In this document: piece after piece, positions 43,942 through 51,509 of the stretch
Layout of the letters: every line of letters begins with the position of its first letter
Position numbering within the stretch: the stretch's first letter is position 1
NCBI GenBank assembly: GCA_900318395.1
Contig: ONKL01000012.1
Coordinates: 1 to 54,841 of the forward strand
Reading direction: 5' to 3'
From: an uncultured Prevotella sp.
GTDB lineage: Bacteria > Bacteroidota > Bacteroidia > Bacteroidales > Bacteroidaceae
DNA length: 54,841 nucleotides
Translations under genes and position numbers: made by a program
Notes under the pieces: model-generated
Seen by the model: the letters and a program-made list of their open reading frames with translations, nothing else
Told to the model about the DNA's origin: nothing
Databases searched by the model: none

Positions 43942-46128
43942 ATGAAGAAATTTCTGTTTTTTGCATTATTCCTCGCCTCGGCTCAGATAGCTCAGGCAGA
44001 GACGGTGGTCCTCCAGACCAAGAACACGACGATGGTTCTGAATGTGGAGGGAGACAAACAACCCCAGTATGTGTATTATGGTGCCAAGTTGAGCGATTAC
44101 GACTTGCAGAACCTGCAGCGCCCTCGCGGTGGCCGTATGGATGCCTATCCTGTCTATGGCATGAACTGTCCTGCTGAGGCTGCCCTCGCCATGACGCATG
44201 CCGACGGCAATCTCTCGTCTGATATGGTGGCTACAGGCTCCATCAAGAAAGATGGCCAGACCACTCGTATCAGTATGAAGGATCGTGTCTACCCTGTGAC
44301 TCTCGACCTCTGCTTCAAAGTCTATCAGAATGAAGACATGATCGAGACCTGGGCAGAGATTACCAATGGAGAGGCCAAGCCCGTCACGCTGACACAGTTT
44401 GCTTCCTGCTCACTGCCCATCCGTCGTGGTAATGTCTGGCTGAGCTCTTTCTATGGCTCTTGGGGTAATGAGGCTATTCTCTGCGAGGAACCTCTGACGC
44501 CTGGTGAGAAGATCATCAAGAATAAGGATGGTGTGCGCAATGCCCATACTGCTCATGGCGAGGTGATGTTCTCGCTCGACGGAAAAGGTCAGGAGAATGC
44601 CGGCGACGTGATTGGAGCCGCTATCGTCTATAGCGGTAACTACCAGTTGAAGGTGGAGACCGATGATACTGATTTCCACTATTTCTTTGCAGGCATCAAT
44701 CCAGATAATTCTTACTATCATCTGAAGAAAGGCGAAACATTCGTTACGCCAGCCGTTGCCCTGAGTTTCTCTAAGCAGGGTCTCTCTGGCGTGAGCCGTA
44801 ATTTCCACAAGTGGGGCCGTAACTATAAGCTGGCTCATGGCAATAAGGAGCGTAAGATCCTGCTCAACTCTTGGGAAGGTGTCTACTTCGATATCAATCA
44901 GGAAGGTATGGACCAGATGATGGGCGACATAGCCTCAATGGGTGGCGAGCTCTTCGTGATGGACGACGGCTGGTTTGGTGTGAAGTATCCTCGTAAGACT
45001 GACAACTGCGCCCTTGGCGATTGGGAGGTTGATAAGAGCAAGCTGCCTGAGGGTATCGAGGGTCTGCTGCGCGATGCCAAGAAGCATGGTATCAAGTTCG
45101 GTATCTGGATTGAGCCTGAGATGTCGAACACGGTTTCCGAACTCTATGATGCTCATCCAGACTGGATAGTTAAAGCGCCAAAGCGTGAGCCCGTCTTAGG
45201 TCGTGGAGGTACGCAGGTGGTGCTCGATATGTCGAACCCCAAGGTGCAGGACTTTGTGTTCTCGATTGTCGACAATCTGATGACGAAGTATCCTGAGATC
45301 GACTATATCAAGTGGGATGCCAATATGTCGATCATGAATCATGGTTCGCAGTATCTGACGATGAACGACCAGAGTCACCTCTATATCGAGTATCATCGTG
45401 GTTTCCAGAAGACTTGTGAGCGCATCCGTGCCAAGTATCCTGACTTGACCATCCAGGCCTGTGCCTCTGGTGGCGGACGTGCTAACTGGGGTGTGCTGCC
45501 TTACTTCGATGAGTTCTGGGTTTCTGATAATACCGATGCCTTGCAGCGCATCTATATGCAGTGGGGCACCTCTTATTTCTTCCCTGCCATCGCTCAGGCC
45601 TGCCATATCTCGGCCACGCCTAACCACACCGTCTATCGCACCACTTCGCTGAAGTATCGCATCGATGTAGCCATGAGCGGCCGTCTTGGTATGGAGATTC
45701 AGCCCAAGAATATGAGCGAAGCCGAGAAGGAACTCTGCCGTAAGGCCATCAAGGAGTATAAGGAGATTCGTCCTATCGTGCAGTTTGGTGACATCTACCG
45801 CCTCGTTTCTCCATACGACAAGAAGGGCCTTGCCTCGATGATGTACGTCAATGAGCAGAAGACCAAGTCTGTCTTCTACTGGTGGAAGACGGAGTCGTTC
45901 CAGAACGAGCATCTGCCAAAGGTGAAGATGGCGGGTCTCGATGCCAAGAAATTATATAAGGTACACGAGCTGAACAGCATCGATGTGAAGCCGATGAGTA
46001 TCGAGGGTAAGGTCTTCAGTGGCGAGTATCTGATGAACAACGGCCTCGACATCCCCAACAACCTCAACCCCGAGTGGTCGCTCAAGAGCGATTGGAGCAG
46101 CCGCGTGCTCTACCTCGAAGCCCAGTAA
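43942..46128 (+). CDS. Secreted alpha-galactosidase, glycoside hydrolase family 36
   Basis: A 728-residue enzyme that removes alpha-1,6-linked galactose from raffinose-type sugars or galactomannan. A signal peptide (FFALFLASAQIAQAE) is followed by the beta-sandwich domain and the TIM barrel. Typical GH36 segments are FVMDDGWFG, FGIWIEPEMSN, the nucleophile region IKWDAN, QACASGGGRANWG and the acid/base region EFWVSDNTDALQRI. Export fits the periplasm. It stands alone, with no sus genes around it. A 28-nt piece of its 3' end is repeated at 47403-47430. Confidence 0.93.
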   Translation: MKKFLFFALFLASAQIAQAETVVLQTKNTTMVLNVEGDKQPQYVYYGAKLSDYDLQNLQRPRGGRMDAYPVYGMNCPAEAALAMTHADGNLSSDMVATGSIKKDGQTTRISMKDRVYPVTLDLCFKVYQNEDMIETWAEITNGEAKPVTLTQFASCSLPIRRGNVWLSSFYGSWGNEAILCEEPLTPGEKIIKNKDGVRNAHTAHGEVMFSLDGKGQENAGDVIGAAIVYSGNYQLKVETDDTDFHYFFAGINPDNSYYHLKKGETFVTPAVALSFSKQGLSGVSRNFHKWGRNYKLAHGNKERKILLNSWEGVYFDINQEGMDQMMGDIASMGGELFVMDDGWFGVKYPRKTDNCALGDWEVDKSKLPEGIEGLLRDAKKHGIKFGIWIEPEMSNTVSELYDAHPDWIVKAPKREPVLGRGGTQVVLDMSNPKVQDFVFSIVDNLMTKYPEIDYIKWDANMSIMNHGSQYLTMNDQSHLYIEYHRGFQKTCERIRAKYPDLTIQACASGGGRANWGVLPYFDEFWVSDNTDALQRIYMQWGTSYFFPAIAQACHISATPNHTVYRTTSLKYRIDVAMSGRLGMEIQPKNMSEAEKELCRKAIKEYKEIRPIVQFGDIYRLVSPYDKKGLASMMYVNEQKTKSVFYWWKTESFQNEHLPKVKMAGLDAKKLYKVHELNSIDVKPMSIEGKVFSGEYLMNNGLDIPNNLNPEWSLKSDWSSRVLYLEAQ
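46027..46054 (+). repeat. 28-nt segment in the galactosidase gene, duplicated at 47403-47430
   Basis: From TATCTGATGAACAACGG onward, 28 nt are identical in both places, in the same orientation and 1376 bp apart. The ATPase gene lies between the copies. Confidence 0.85.
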
Positions 46129-46148
46129 TCTGAATCCTTAGAGATATG

Positions 46149-46186
46149 AAAATCCCCGTGAGACGATTTGTGCTCACGGGGATTTT
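46149..46186. terminator. Bidirectional terminator between the galactosidase and ATPase genes
   Basis: A perfect 14-bp stem (AAAATCCCCGTGAG, 46149-46162, with 46173-46186) and a 10-nt loop lie between converging genes, with T-tracts on both strands. Confidence 0.88.
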
Positions 46187-46188
46187 CG

Positions 46189-47310
46189 CTATTGTTGCAT
46201 CAGCCACATGGCGAAGAATTTGTCATAGACACTGTAAGTTCCTAGGTCCTGAGTGATGAAATCTTTCTCAAGCAGACCCTTGACTGCTCCCTGAACGGTA
46301 CTGGCAGTAAGATGGTAGTGCTGTAGAAATGGACGTGCGGTGATATTGGTTGCTTTTCCTTCTTTGCAAATAGCTATCAAAACCTCTTTCTGCTTCGATG
46401 GCAGTTGATAGAGAAGCGCACTATACGTAAAACTCTGTTGGGTAATGACCTGCTGAATGGCGGTTTCAATGAGTTCTGTCAAGCATTTGCCACCAGGCTC
46501 TGTTATTGCGAATAGGGTGTTTAATATCGTCTGAACATACCATGTTACACCTTCGTAGCGTTGATAGACCTCTATGATGGTCTCTTGCTCTATGTCTTTG
46601 CCGTATTCCCTGAACAGGCCTTGCGCAAACTCTATATAGTGGTCGATATTGATAGGGGCAAGAGACATCATACTGGTACTCTGGTAAAACGGGCGAGAGG
46701 GTGAGACGAACATTTCTGCCATCATGTGCCGTTGCGATCCGGCATAGATGAACCTCGTATTCTTGCATCGCTGTATGTGAGTGCGTAGTATCGCTTCGGT
46801 GTTTTTCTCTGGATAGTCAGCTATAACCTGAAACTCGTCAATCGCCACGATACAGGGCTTGTCCGCCTGTTCAAGATACATGAAAATCTCTTCGAGTGTT
46901 GTCTGTGGTACCTTCACATCGCCTACACTAAGTCCCCATTCTGGCATTCCGTTGATATCAAACGAAATACTGCTGCGCAAGGAACTCAGGGCATTGACGA
47001 ATCTTTCCCACACTTTGCGCCCTTGTGGCTTTAATGTCCCTAAGATGCTTTTACCTAAATAGAACACTAATTCTTGCAGATTCTTCGTGGCATAGATATC
47101 TACAATGAAGGTATGATAATTGTCTTTGATGCGCTGCTGCTCGAAACAGTGGCAGATAAGCCCTGTCTTTCCAAGGCGCCGAGGGGAGATAAGGGCAACG
47201 TTGTTGCCGTTAATGACAAGGTCTGTCAGATATTTAGTCTCTTCCACACGATCACAGAAATAGCGTGGCGACAGGTAACCTTGGGTAATGAATGGATTCA
47301 CAACAGCCAT
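46189..47310 (-). CDS. Archaeal-type AAA ATPase (PF01637-like) with a winged-helix end
   Basis: A 373-residue protein. Walker A is SPRRLGKTGLI and Walker B is PCIVAIDEFQVI, followed by the sensor region FIYAGSQRHMM. The last 100 residues look like a winged-helix domain (LPSKQKEVLIAICKEGKATN). Such ATPases are common in accessory regions of Bacteroidota; their role is unknown, though some act in defence or DNA maintenance. It has its own promoter and lies between the two copies of a 28-nt repeat, as if inserted next to the galactosidase gene. Confidence 0.88.
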   Translation of the reverse strand: MAVVNPFITQGYLSPRYFCDRVEETKYLTDLVINGNNVALISPRRLGKTGLICHCFEQQRIKDNYHTFIVDIYATKNLQELVFYLGKSILGTLKPQGRKVWERFVNALSSLRSSISFDINGMPEWGLSVGDVKVPQTTLEEIFMYLEQADKPCIVAIDEFQVIADYPEKNTEAILRTHIQRCKNTRFIYAGSQRHMMAEMFVSPSRPFYQSTSMMSLAPINIDHYIEFAQGLFREYGKDIEQETIIEVYQRYEGVTWYVQTILNTLFAITEPGGKCLTELIETAIQQVITQQSFTYSALLYQLPSKQKEVLIAICKEGKATNITARPFLQHYHLTASTVQGAVKGLLEKDFITQDLGTYSVYDKFFAMWLMQQ

Positions 47311-47344
47311 AGCTTACTGATATAGAAGGGGTTCAAACTTTATG

Positions 47345-47375
47345 CAAAGATAATTATAATCTTATTATAAAGCAA
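47345..47375 (-). promoter_or_regulatory. Promoter of the ATPase gene
   Basis: On the minus strand TTG (47375-47373), a 20-bp spacer and TATCTTTG (47352-47345), 35 bp before the ATG. Confidence 0.75.
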
Positions 47376-47402
47376 GAACCCAGCCTTCCTTTTAACTTTA
47401 TT

Positions 47403-47430
47403 TATCTGATGAACAACGGCCTCGACATCC
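47403..47430 (+). repeat. Intergenic copy of the 28-nt galactosidase 3' segment
   Basis: Identical to 46027-46054 and followed by a T-run. It is the only gene-like piece in the 366-bp gap 47311-47676. Confidence 0.85.
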
Positions 47431-47440
47431 TTTTTTCGTT

Positions 47441-47494
47441 GAATTAACTCAAATCATCAATCGAGTTAACTCAATCGACAAATCGAGTTAACTC
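47441..47494. promoter_or_regulatory. Three GAGTTAACTC palindromes at 22-bp spacing
   Basis: GAATTAACTC (47441), GAGTTAACTC (47463) and GAGTTAACTC (47485) each lie 22 bp apart. The unit with its spacer (AATCGACAAATC in the last interval) is nearly a tandem repeat. They lie upstream of both the ATPase promoter and the WYL promoter and look like an operator for a dimeric regulator. Confidence 0.7.
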
Positions 47495-47647
47495 ACTTCA
47501 TTTTTCTAGTCACCAAACTTCCTAATACAATACGACTTTTTCAGTCAAAAAAGAGCAAATAGACCAAAAAGCGGCTAATAAAATATTATTGATAAGGTGA
47601 AAAGACAAAAAAAGGGGATTCCTGTATGTTAATTCGTTGTAAATTCG

Positions 47648-47655
47648 TATCTTTG
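47648..47655 (+). promoter_or_regulatory. -7 element of the WYL gene
   Basis: TATCTTTG lies 21 bp before the ATG. The rest of the gap (47495-47640) is AT-rich and shows nothing else I can name. Confidence 0.6.
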
Positions 47656-47676
47656 TGACATCTTAGCGTTTGATGT

Positions 47677-48570
47677 ATGACTGATAGGCTCTACGCAAAA
47701 TATATGTGGCTGATTTCCACTATCTATGATGCGGGCAAGATTTCGTTTGAGGATATTGCCCGCAAATGGGACGATGCGTATATCAATGATCTGCACCAGC
47801 CTTTGAAACTGCGCACTTTTCATAATCATCGAAATGCGATTTTGATGCAATTTGGGGTTGTGATAGAGTGCCAAAGGGGTTCTAACCTATATTATATAGA
47901 TAACCCTGATGTGCTGGAGAATGATTCTGTCAACCAATGGCTGCTCGATTCCTTTGCTGTTAGCAACCTCTTGATGGATAACCGCTCTATCAGTGATAGA
48001 ATCATCTTGGAGGATGTGCCATCTGGGAGGTATTATCTTGAAATCATAACGACTGCGATGCGAGATAATCGCCAAATAGTGATAGATTATGAGGATTTCT
48101 TTGGCAATAACATTCAGGGACTAAAGGTTAATCCTTATTTCATCAGACTGTTCAAACGCCGTTGGTATGTGATGGCACTTGTATTGCCAGGAAAAGAGAT
48201 TCACCGTTTTGGGCTTGATCGTATCAAACACATAGGAGTTTTGGATTCCAAGTTTAACTATCCAAAGGATTTTTCACCCCTTGATTATTATACAGATTAT
48301 TATGGCGTATTCCACGATGAGAAGCCTATGACTATACGATTGAAGGCCTATCGTGAGAAACCGCATTATCTGCGTTCACTTCCTTTGCATCATAGCCAGC
48401 TTGAGATAGAGTCAAATGTTGATTATACTATTTTCGAGTATAAGATAGCACCAACCTACGATTTTATTCAGGAGATTCTGAGTCATGGTAACCAGTTGGA
48501 GGTGCTTTCACCAGACACCTTCCGCCAGCAAATCAAGGCCATTATTCAAGAAATGCACGATTTCTATTAA
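47677..48570 (+). CDS. WYL-domain transcriptional regulator
   Basis: A 297-residue regulator. The N-terminal 80 residues are a winged-helix-like region (YAKYMWLISTIYDAG, LKLRTFHNHRNAI). The WYL domain at about 120-210 has QIVIDYEDFFG, VNPYFIRLFKRRWYVMALV and IHRFGLDRIKHIGV. A C-terminal extension domain (WCX-like) follows. WYL proteins bind a small ligand or nucleic acid and often control defence islands. It precedes a run of small accessory genes and is divergent from the ATPase; the 22-bp palindromes between are likely sites for it or for a partner. Confidence 0.92.
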   Translation: MTDRLYAKYMWLISTIYDAGKISFEDIARKWDDAYINDLHQPLKLRTFHNHRNAILMQFGVVIECQRGSNLYYIDNPDVLENDSVNQWLLDSFAVSNLLMDNRSISDRIILEDVPSGRYYLEIITTAMRDNRQIVIDYEDFFGNNIQGLKVNPYFIRLFKRRWYVMALVLPGKEIHRFGLDRIKHIGVLDSKFNYPKDFSPLDYYTDYYGVFHDEKPMTIRLKAYREKPHYLRSLPLHHSQLEIESNVDYTIFEYKIAPTYDFIQEILSHGNQLEVLSPDTFRQQIKAIIQEMHDFY

Positions 48571-48611
48571 TAATATCTTCTGATATGCAATCATGTTGCA
48601 TATTGCCCCCA

Positions 48612-48619
48612 TATCTTTG
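48612..48619 (+). promoter_or_regulatory. -7 element before the first small accessory gene
   Basis: TATCTTTG lies 18 bp before ATG 48638, which sets that ATG as start and rules out the TTG-type start upstream at 48593. Confidence 0.6.
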
Positions 48620-48637
48620 CCATCAAAAAGTAAAGAT

Positions 48638-48811
48638 ATGGAATACTCAGAAGATTTTAAAAACATGGTGAAGGCCCATCAGGGCAAGTTTATTGGCTAT
48701 GGCAATCCCAACGCTAAGATTCTCATTATCGTCCCAAAGATTGACGATAAACGCCTCGTCGTATATAATGGAAATAATGCAGAGCAATGGCTTGCGAACA
48801 TTGAAAACTAA
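48638..48811 (+). pseudogene. Truncated UDG-like accessory gene (57 residues)
   Basis: The product contains GKFIGYGNPNAKILIIVPK, the N-terminal pattern shared with the genes at 49278 and 49853, and ends abruptly after NAEQWLANIEN. In related Bacteroidota proteins I recall, this is only the beginning of a domain of about 200 residues with a uracil-DNA-glycosylase-like Gly-x-Gly-Asn start. I therefore read it as a remnant. An intact small protein cannot be excluded. The next gene begins 4 nt later. Confidence 0.55.
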
Positions 48812-48815
48812 CGAT

Positions 48816-49256
48816 ATGACAGATTGTGAGTATATATTGAAGCAGGCAAAACTCTTCCATTATAAGGGATGGGATGAGGAAGAAATGAGAAAATGCGTGG
48901 ACATGCTGGTTGGTCTTTCACGCCAGGAACTTATAGCATTATATTCAAGTCGATGGCTTACTGGAGTGAAGACCATAAGGGAAGAGATCTTTAAAATCCT
49001 CTATATGGATAGAATTGGAATGCGTAATGAACGAGTTAAAGAATTGTCAACGAATCAACTCATCAATGAGTTTGAAGAAAGGAAAAGTGGCAACATTGCC
49101 ATTCTCAGACAAGAACTGAGACATCGTTTTATTGAGTGTCTTGGTGATGATAGGATTAAGATTACTGCAGCATTCAATCGTGCCACTAAGGGCGATCGGA
49201 TGTGGGTGGAGTTACAAATCCGCAAAGAGCAAAGTTTAGGAAAGATTCCGTTTTAA
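48816..49256 (+). CDS. Hypothetical protein
   Basis: A 146-residue soluble, charged and helical protein without signal peptide or motif I recognise. Stretches such as GWDEEEMRKCVDMLVGLSRQ and ELSTNQLINEFEERKSGN suggest two helical bundles. The frame is open upstream to 48693, but ATG 48816 follows the stop of the preceding gene by 4 nt and gives a plausible operon start. It lies between two UDG-like genes. Confidence 0.6.
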   Translation: MTDCEYILKQAKLFHYKGWDEEEMRKCVDMLVGLSRQELIALYSSRWLTGVKTIREEIFKILYMDRIGMRNERVKELSTNQLINEFEERKSGNIAILRQELRHRFIECLGDDRIKITAAFNRATKGDRMWVELQIRKEQSLGKIPF

Positions 49257-49277
49257 TATTATAAAAATGAAAGAGTT

Positions 49278-49793
49278 ATGGCAAATCATGATGAACTTAA
49301 AAGATTGGGCGAAAGGTTCCCCAATAAGAATGTTGGTTGTGGCAATCCTTCTGCGAAAATTCTGGTTGTCACGCAAAAAGAAAGAAACGAGGATGTAGAT
49401 TTCAAGTATCTAAAAAGACTATTGGGAGATTTTTCTGGTCCGAAAGGTAAGCACATGGATGTTCTCACTTATTGCTATTACGTGGTGTACGACGAGGATT
49501 TACTGAAGGATCCCTTCTTTGAGCGTTTCTCCGTTATTCAATATGTATTCCTTGATGGCAATCATTTGCAGGAACATGACCCTGCAAAACTATTTGGAAT
49601 GAAATGGATATCTGAATGCACGGTTGAAGACAATATTCAACGTATGTTTGTTGCACAAGGGTTTTCTGATAATTGGCAGATTGAACGAGTTATGTTCTGT
49701 ACTTATCCATTTGATATCGTTTCAAGGCCAGTATTCTGTAGCAATAAGCTACTAATGAATTGGATTTTGCGTGATGCGGTACTTATTTTTTGA
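49278..49793 (+). CDS. Hypothetical protein with UDG-like N-terminal motif
   Basis: A 171-residue protein beginning RFPNKNVGCGNPSAKILVVTQ, the same pattern as in the fragment at 48638 and the gene at 49853. The middle is aromatic-rich (TYCYYVVYDEDLL, FSVIQYVFLDGNHL) and the end is hydrophobic. The Gly-x-Gly-Asn...Ile-Leu-x-Val strand resembles the first motif of uracil-DNA-glycosylase-like folds, but no catalytic residue can be assigned. It follows the previous gene by 21 nt. Confidence 0.6.
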   Translation: MANHDELKRLGERFPNKNVGCGNPSAKILVVTQKERNEDVDFKYLKRLLGDFSGPKGKHMDVLTYCYYVVYDEDLLKDPFFERFSVIQYVFLDGNHLQEHDPAKLFGMKWISECTVEDNIQRMFVAQGFSDNWQIERVMFCTYPFDIVSRPVFCSNKLLMNWILRDAVLIF

Positions 49794-49800
49794 GTAATGA

Positions 49801-49831
49801 TTTGTTATATCCAAAATAATCACTATATTTG
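49801..49831 (+). promoter_or_regulatory. Promoter of the third UDG-like gene
   Basis: TTTG (49801-49804), a 19-bp spacer and TATATTTG (49824-49831), 22 bp before ATG 49853. Confidence 0.75.
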
Positions 49832-49852
49832 CAGACAAATAACTAAATACTA

Positions 49853-50605
49853 ATGATTATGGATAGAGAAAAACTTTTTATAGAGTTCTTGAAGGAATGT
49901 GATGCCAAAGAGCAAATCTGTGGCGCAGGTAATCACAACTCCAACATTCTTTTAGTTGGGAATGAACATTACTCAGAAACGCCTATTGATGATTGGAGAA
50001 ATTATCTGAAGAGCAATTATGATTATTGTGCGAAAACAAAGTCATGGAGCAATTTTAACAAAAGCAAAACATGGCTTTATTATCAAAAACTGATTGATGC
50101 TGCTATTCCCAACCGTTTGAAACCGACTGTCCGAGGAGAGCGAAATTTTGAAGAAGATGCCTTTACTACAGAACTTAATAGTGAAGCTAAACCTTCAAGT
50201 AGAGTTAAAGGAAAAGAAGAACGGGAAGAACTGAGAAAACGTATCGAATCGAGATTGAAATTATTCAAACAGTCTGATTTTATTAAATCTTTTCCTGTTG
50301 TTGTCTTAGCATGTGGGAGTTATTTGACAAATAGTGTAGAAAAAGGAATCACACAAATCAATGATACATTTGGTGTAGAATTTGATGAACAGCTAAATAG
50401 AGAAGGAGTACCCATTGGGTGGCATAAAAGCGAAAACGGTAAACTGTGGTTTACAACACACCATAGTAAAGATAAGCATAAACTGGTTATCCATACATGG
50501 CAATTTAGTTTGAGATGTACAAAACGTGAGGATAGAGAATGGCTGATTAATGAAATGGCTTCAGTTATCAGAGACCATTTAGATCATCTAAAAAACTTGG
50601 ATTAA
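49853..50605 (+). CDS. Hypothetical UDG-like protein
   Basis: A 250-residue protein, the longest of three relatives. It has CGAGNHNSNILLVGNEHYS near the N-terminus (the shared motif), a Lys/Glu-rich middle (VKGKEEREELRKRIESRLK), a hydrophobic strand FPVVVLACGSYL and near the end HKLVIHTWQFSLRC, where His could be catalytic as in uracil-DNA-glycosylase-like folds. That assignment is by pattern only. It has its own promoter. The base composition of 47.6-51.5 kb is more AT-rich than the core genes, in line with acquired DNA. Confidence 0.6.
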   Translation: MIMDREKLFIEFLKECDAKEQICGAGNHNSNILLVGNEHYSETPIDDWRNYLKSNYDYCAKTKSWSNFNKSKTWLYYQKLIDAAIPNRLKPTVRGERNFEEDAFTTELNSEAKPSSRVKGKEEREELRKRIESRLKLFKQSDFIKSFPVVVLACGSYLTNSVEKGITQINDTFGVEFDEQLNREGVPIGWHKSENGKLWFTTHHSKDKHKLVIHTWQFSLRCTKREDREWLINEMASVIRDHLDHLKNLD

Positions 50606-50890
50606 TATGATACAGAAAAATTTGTAATCAAGGATGGAGTCCTTTTGAGAATAAGAGAGGAAAGAATAGTAGACCGTTCTAAGCTTCTAAAGTACAATCC
50701 GAATCTAAGGGTGTTAGCAGATGATATCAGGCGTTCGAGAAAGGACGAACACTTTGAAAACTATCTATTGAAAGCTGAGGAACTATTTGCTAAAGATATT
50801 GAGAAGGCAAAAGCTTTAAAAAATCCTGTGTTGGGTAATCATTCTATATTTTATTCAAGTTTCTCATTTGCTCAACTTCTTTGTAGTTAA
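50606..50890 (+). pseudogene. Gene remnant cut by a MITE-like element
   Basis: The frame of the preceding gene continues past its stop with YDTEKFVIKDGVLLRIREE and a helical stretch (RRSRKDEHFENYLLKAEELF). There is no ATG; only a TTG at 50645 could start it. The end of the frame is encoded by the left inverted repeat of the element at 50853-51128. The KFVIKDG segment recalls DUF4357-type domains only faintly. I treat it as a broken gene. Confidence 0.45.
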
Positions 50891-51128
50891 GTAGTGAAGC
50901 CAAATGTTTGGAGGTTGGTGCAAGCTAAAGAGTAATGGCTTAACTACTGTCTGAAAGGACGAGGTATGTACCTCGCCGCAGGTACTCGCAGGGCTCGAAT
51001 AGACCGATTTTTTACTATTAATTCCAGAACTATTTACTATTAATACTAAAAAGTTCTACTATTAATTCCAGAAAGTTCTACTATTCATACAACTTTCAGA
51101 AGTAGTTGAGCAAATGCGAAACTTGAAT
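50853..51128. mobile_element. MITE-like element with 25-bp terminal inverted repeats
   Basis: The ends 50853-50877 and 51104-51128 are inverted copies with 24 of 25 bases identical (ATTCAAGTTTC...). The inside, about 225 bp, holds no gene, a short hairpin (CGAGGTA/TACCTCG, 50960-50975) and four 22-bp tandem repeats. Size and structure fit a miniature inverted-repeat element; a target-site duplication could not be fixed. Confidence 0.65.
51013..51100 (+). repeat. Four tandem 22-bp repeats (TACTATTAATTCCAGAA type)
   Basis: Units begin at 51013, 51035, 51057 and 51079 with TACTATT. The first and third share TACTATTAATTCCAGAA; the second and fourth are diverged. There are no spacers, so this is not a CRISPR array. 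Confidence 0.8.
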
Positions 51129-51138
51129 ATTTTATTAT

Positions 51139-51450
51139 ATGTATGGTCACATGAATGATTGGGTTCGCTATGCAGAAAAGGAAGTCATTTGCGCAAAGGC
51201 GATGTTGATTCAAGCAATTCATATCGATGAAACTATAAAAGTAATAAGACTTAGCTATAGTCCCGATGACGCAATTAAGAAACTTATGGATTTATTGGGG
51301 CTTGATGAGATTGGAGCACAGTGTGTTGTTGACCATAGGCTGTCACAATTGACAGGTATTAGACCCGATATGCAGAAAGAATGTATTGAAGAATGTGAAA
51401 AACGACTTTCGGCTGTAAGGGAATTGGCCAAATACGACAAAAAGAATTGA
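51139..51450 (+). CDS. Small GyrA/ParC-like protein (103 residues)
   Basis: The middle and end resemble the helical tower and coiled-coil part of DNA gyrase or topoisomerase IV subunit A: HIDETIKVIRLSYSPDDAIK, LLGLDEIGAQCVVDHRLSQL, TGIRPDMQKECIEECEKRL, compared with the usual VIRxxxSxxEAxxxLxxxFxLSExQAxAILDMRLxxLTGLE. The catalytic Tyr domain and beta-propeller are absent. It may be a relic of a plasmid or phage topoisomerase gene or a free-standing mini-protein. ATG 51151 is an alternative start. It begins 11 bp after the MITE-like element. Confidence 0.55.
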   Translation: MYGHMNDWVRYAEKEVICAKAMLIQAIHIDETIKVIRLSYSPDDAIKKLMDLLGLDEIGAQCVVDHRLSQLTGIRPDMQKECIEECEKRLSAVRELAKYDKKN

Positions 51451-51460
51451 TGAAACTAAT

Positions 51461-51495
51461 GGGCGCAATGGGGCCAGGAACCTTTGTGCCCCTGA
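51461..51495. repeat. REP-like hairpin, left of the Rpn gene
   Basis: GGGCGCAA and TTGTGCCC form a stem around a G/C-rich loop. Thirty bases (51462-51491) match 52569-52598 at 28 positions. It also lies where a terminator for the converging genes would be. Confidence 0.7.
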
Positions 51496-51509
51496 CTTTA
51501 CCTTATTAA

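Noticed and set aside
45196-45912. 238-codon antisense frame within the alpha-galactosidase gene
   Set aside because: Shadow of the GH36 barrel codons; no start signals or family match.
51013-51100. Tandem 22-bp repeats as a CRISPR array
   Set aside because: Units are directly adjacent without unique spacers, diverged from each other, and no cas gene is in the window.
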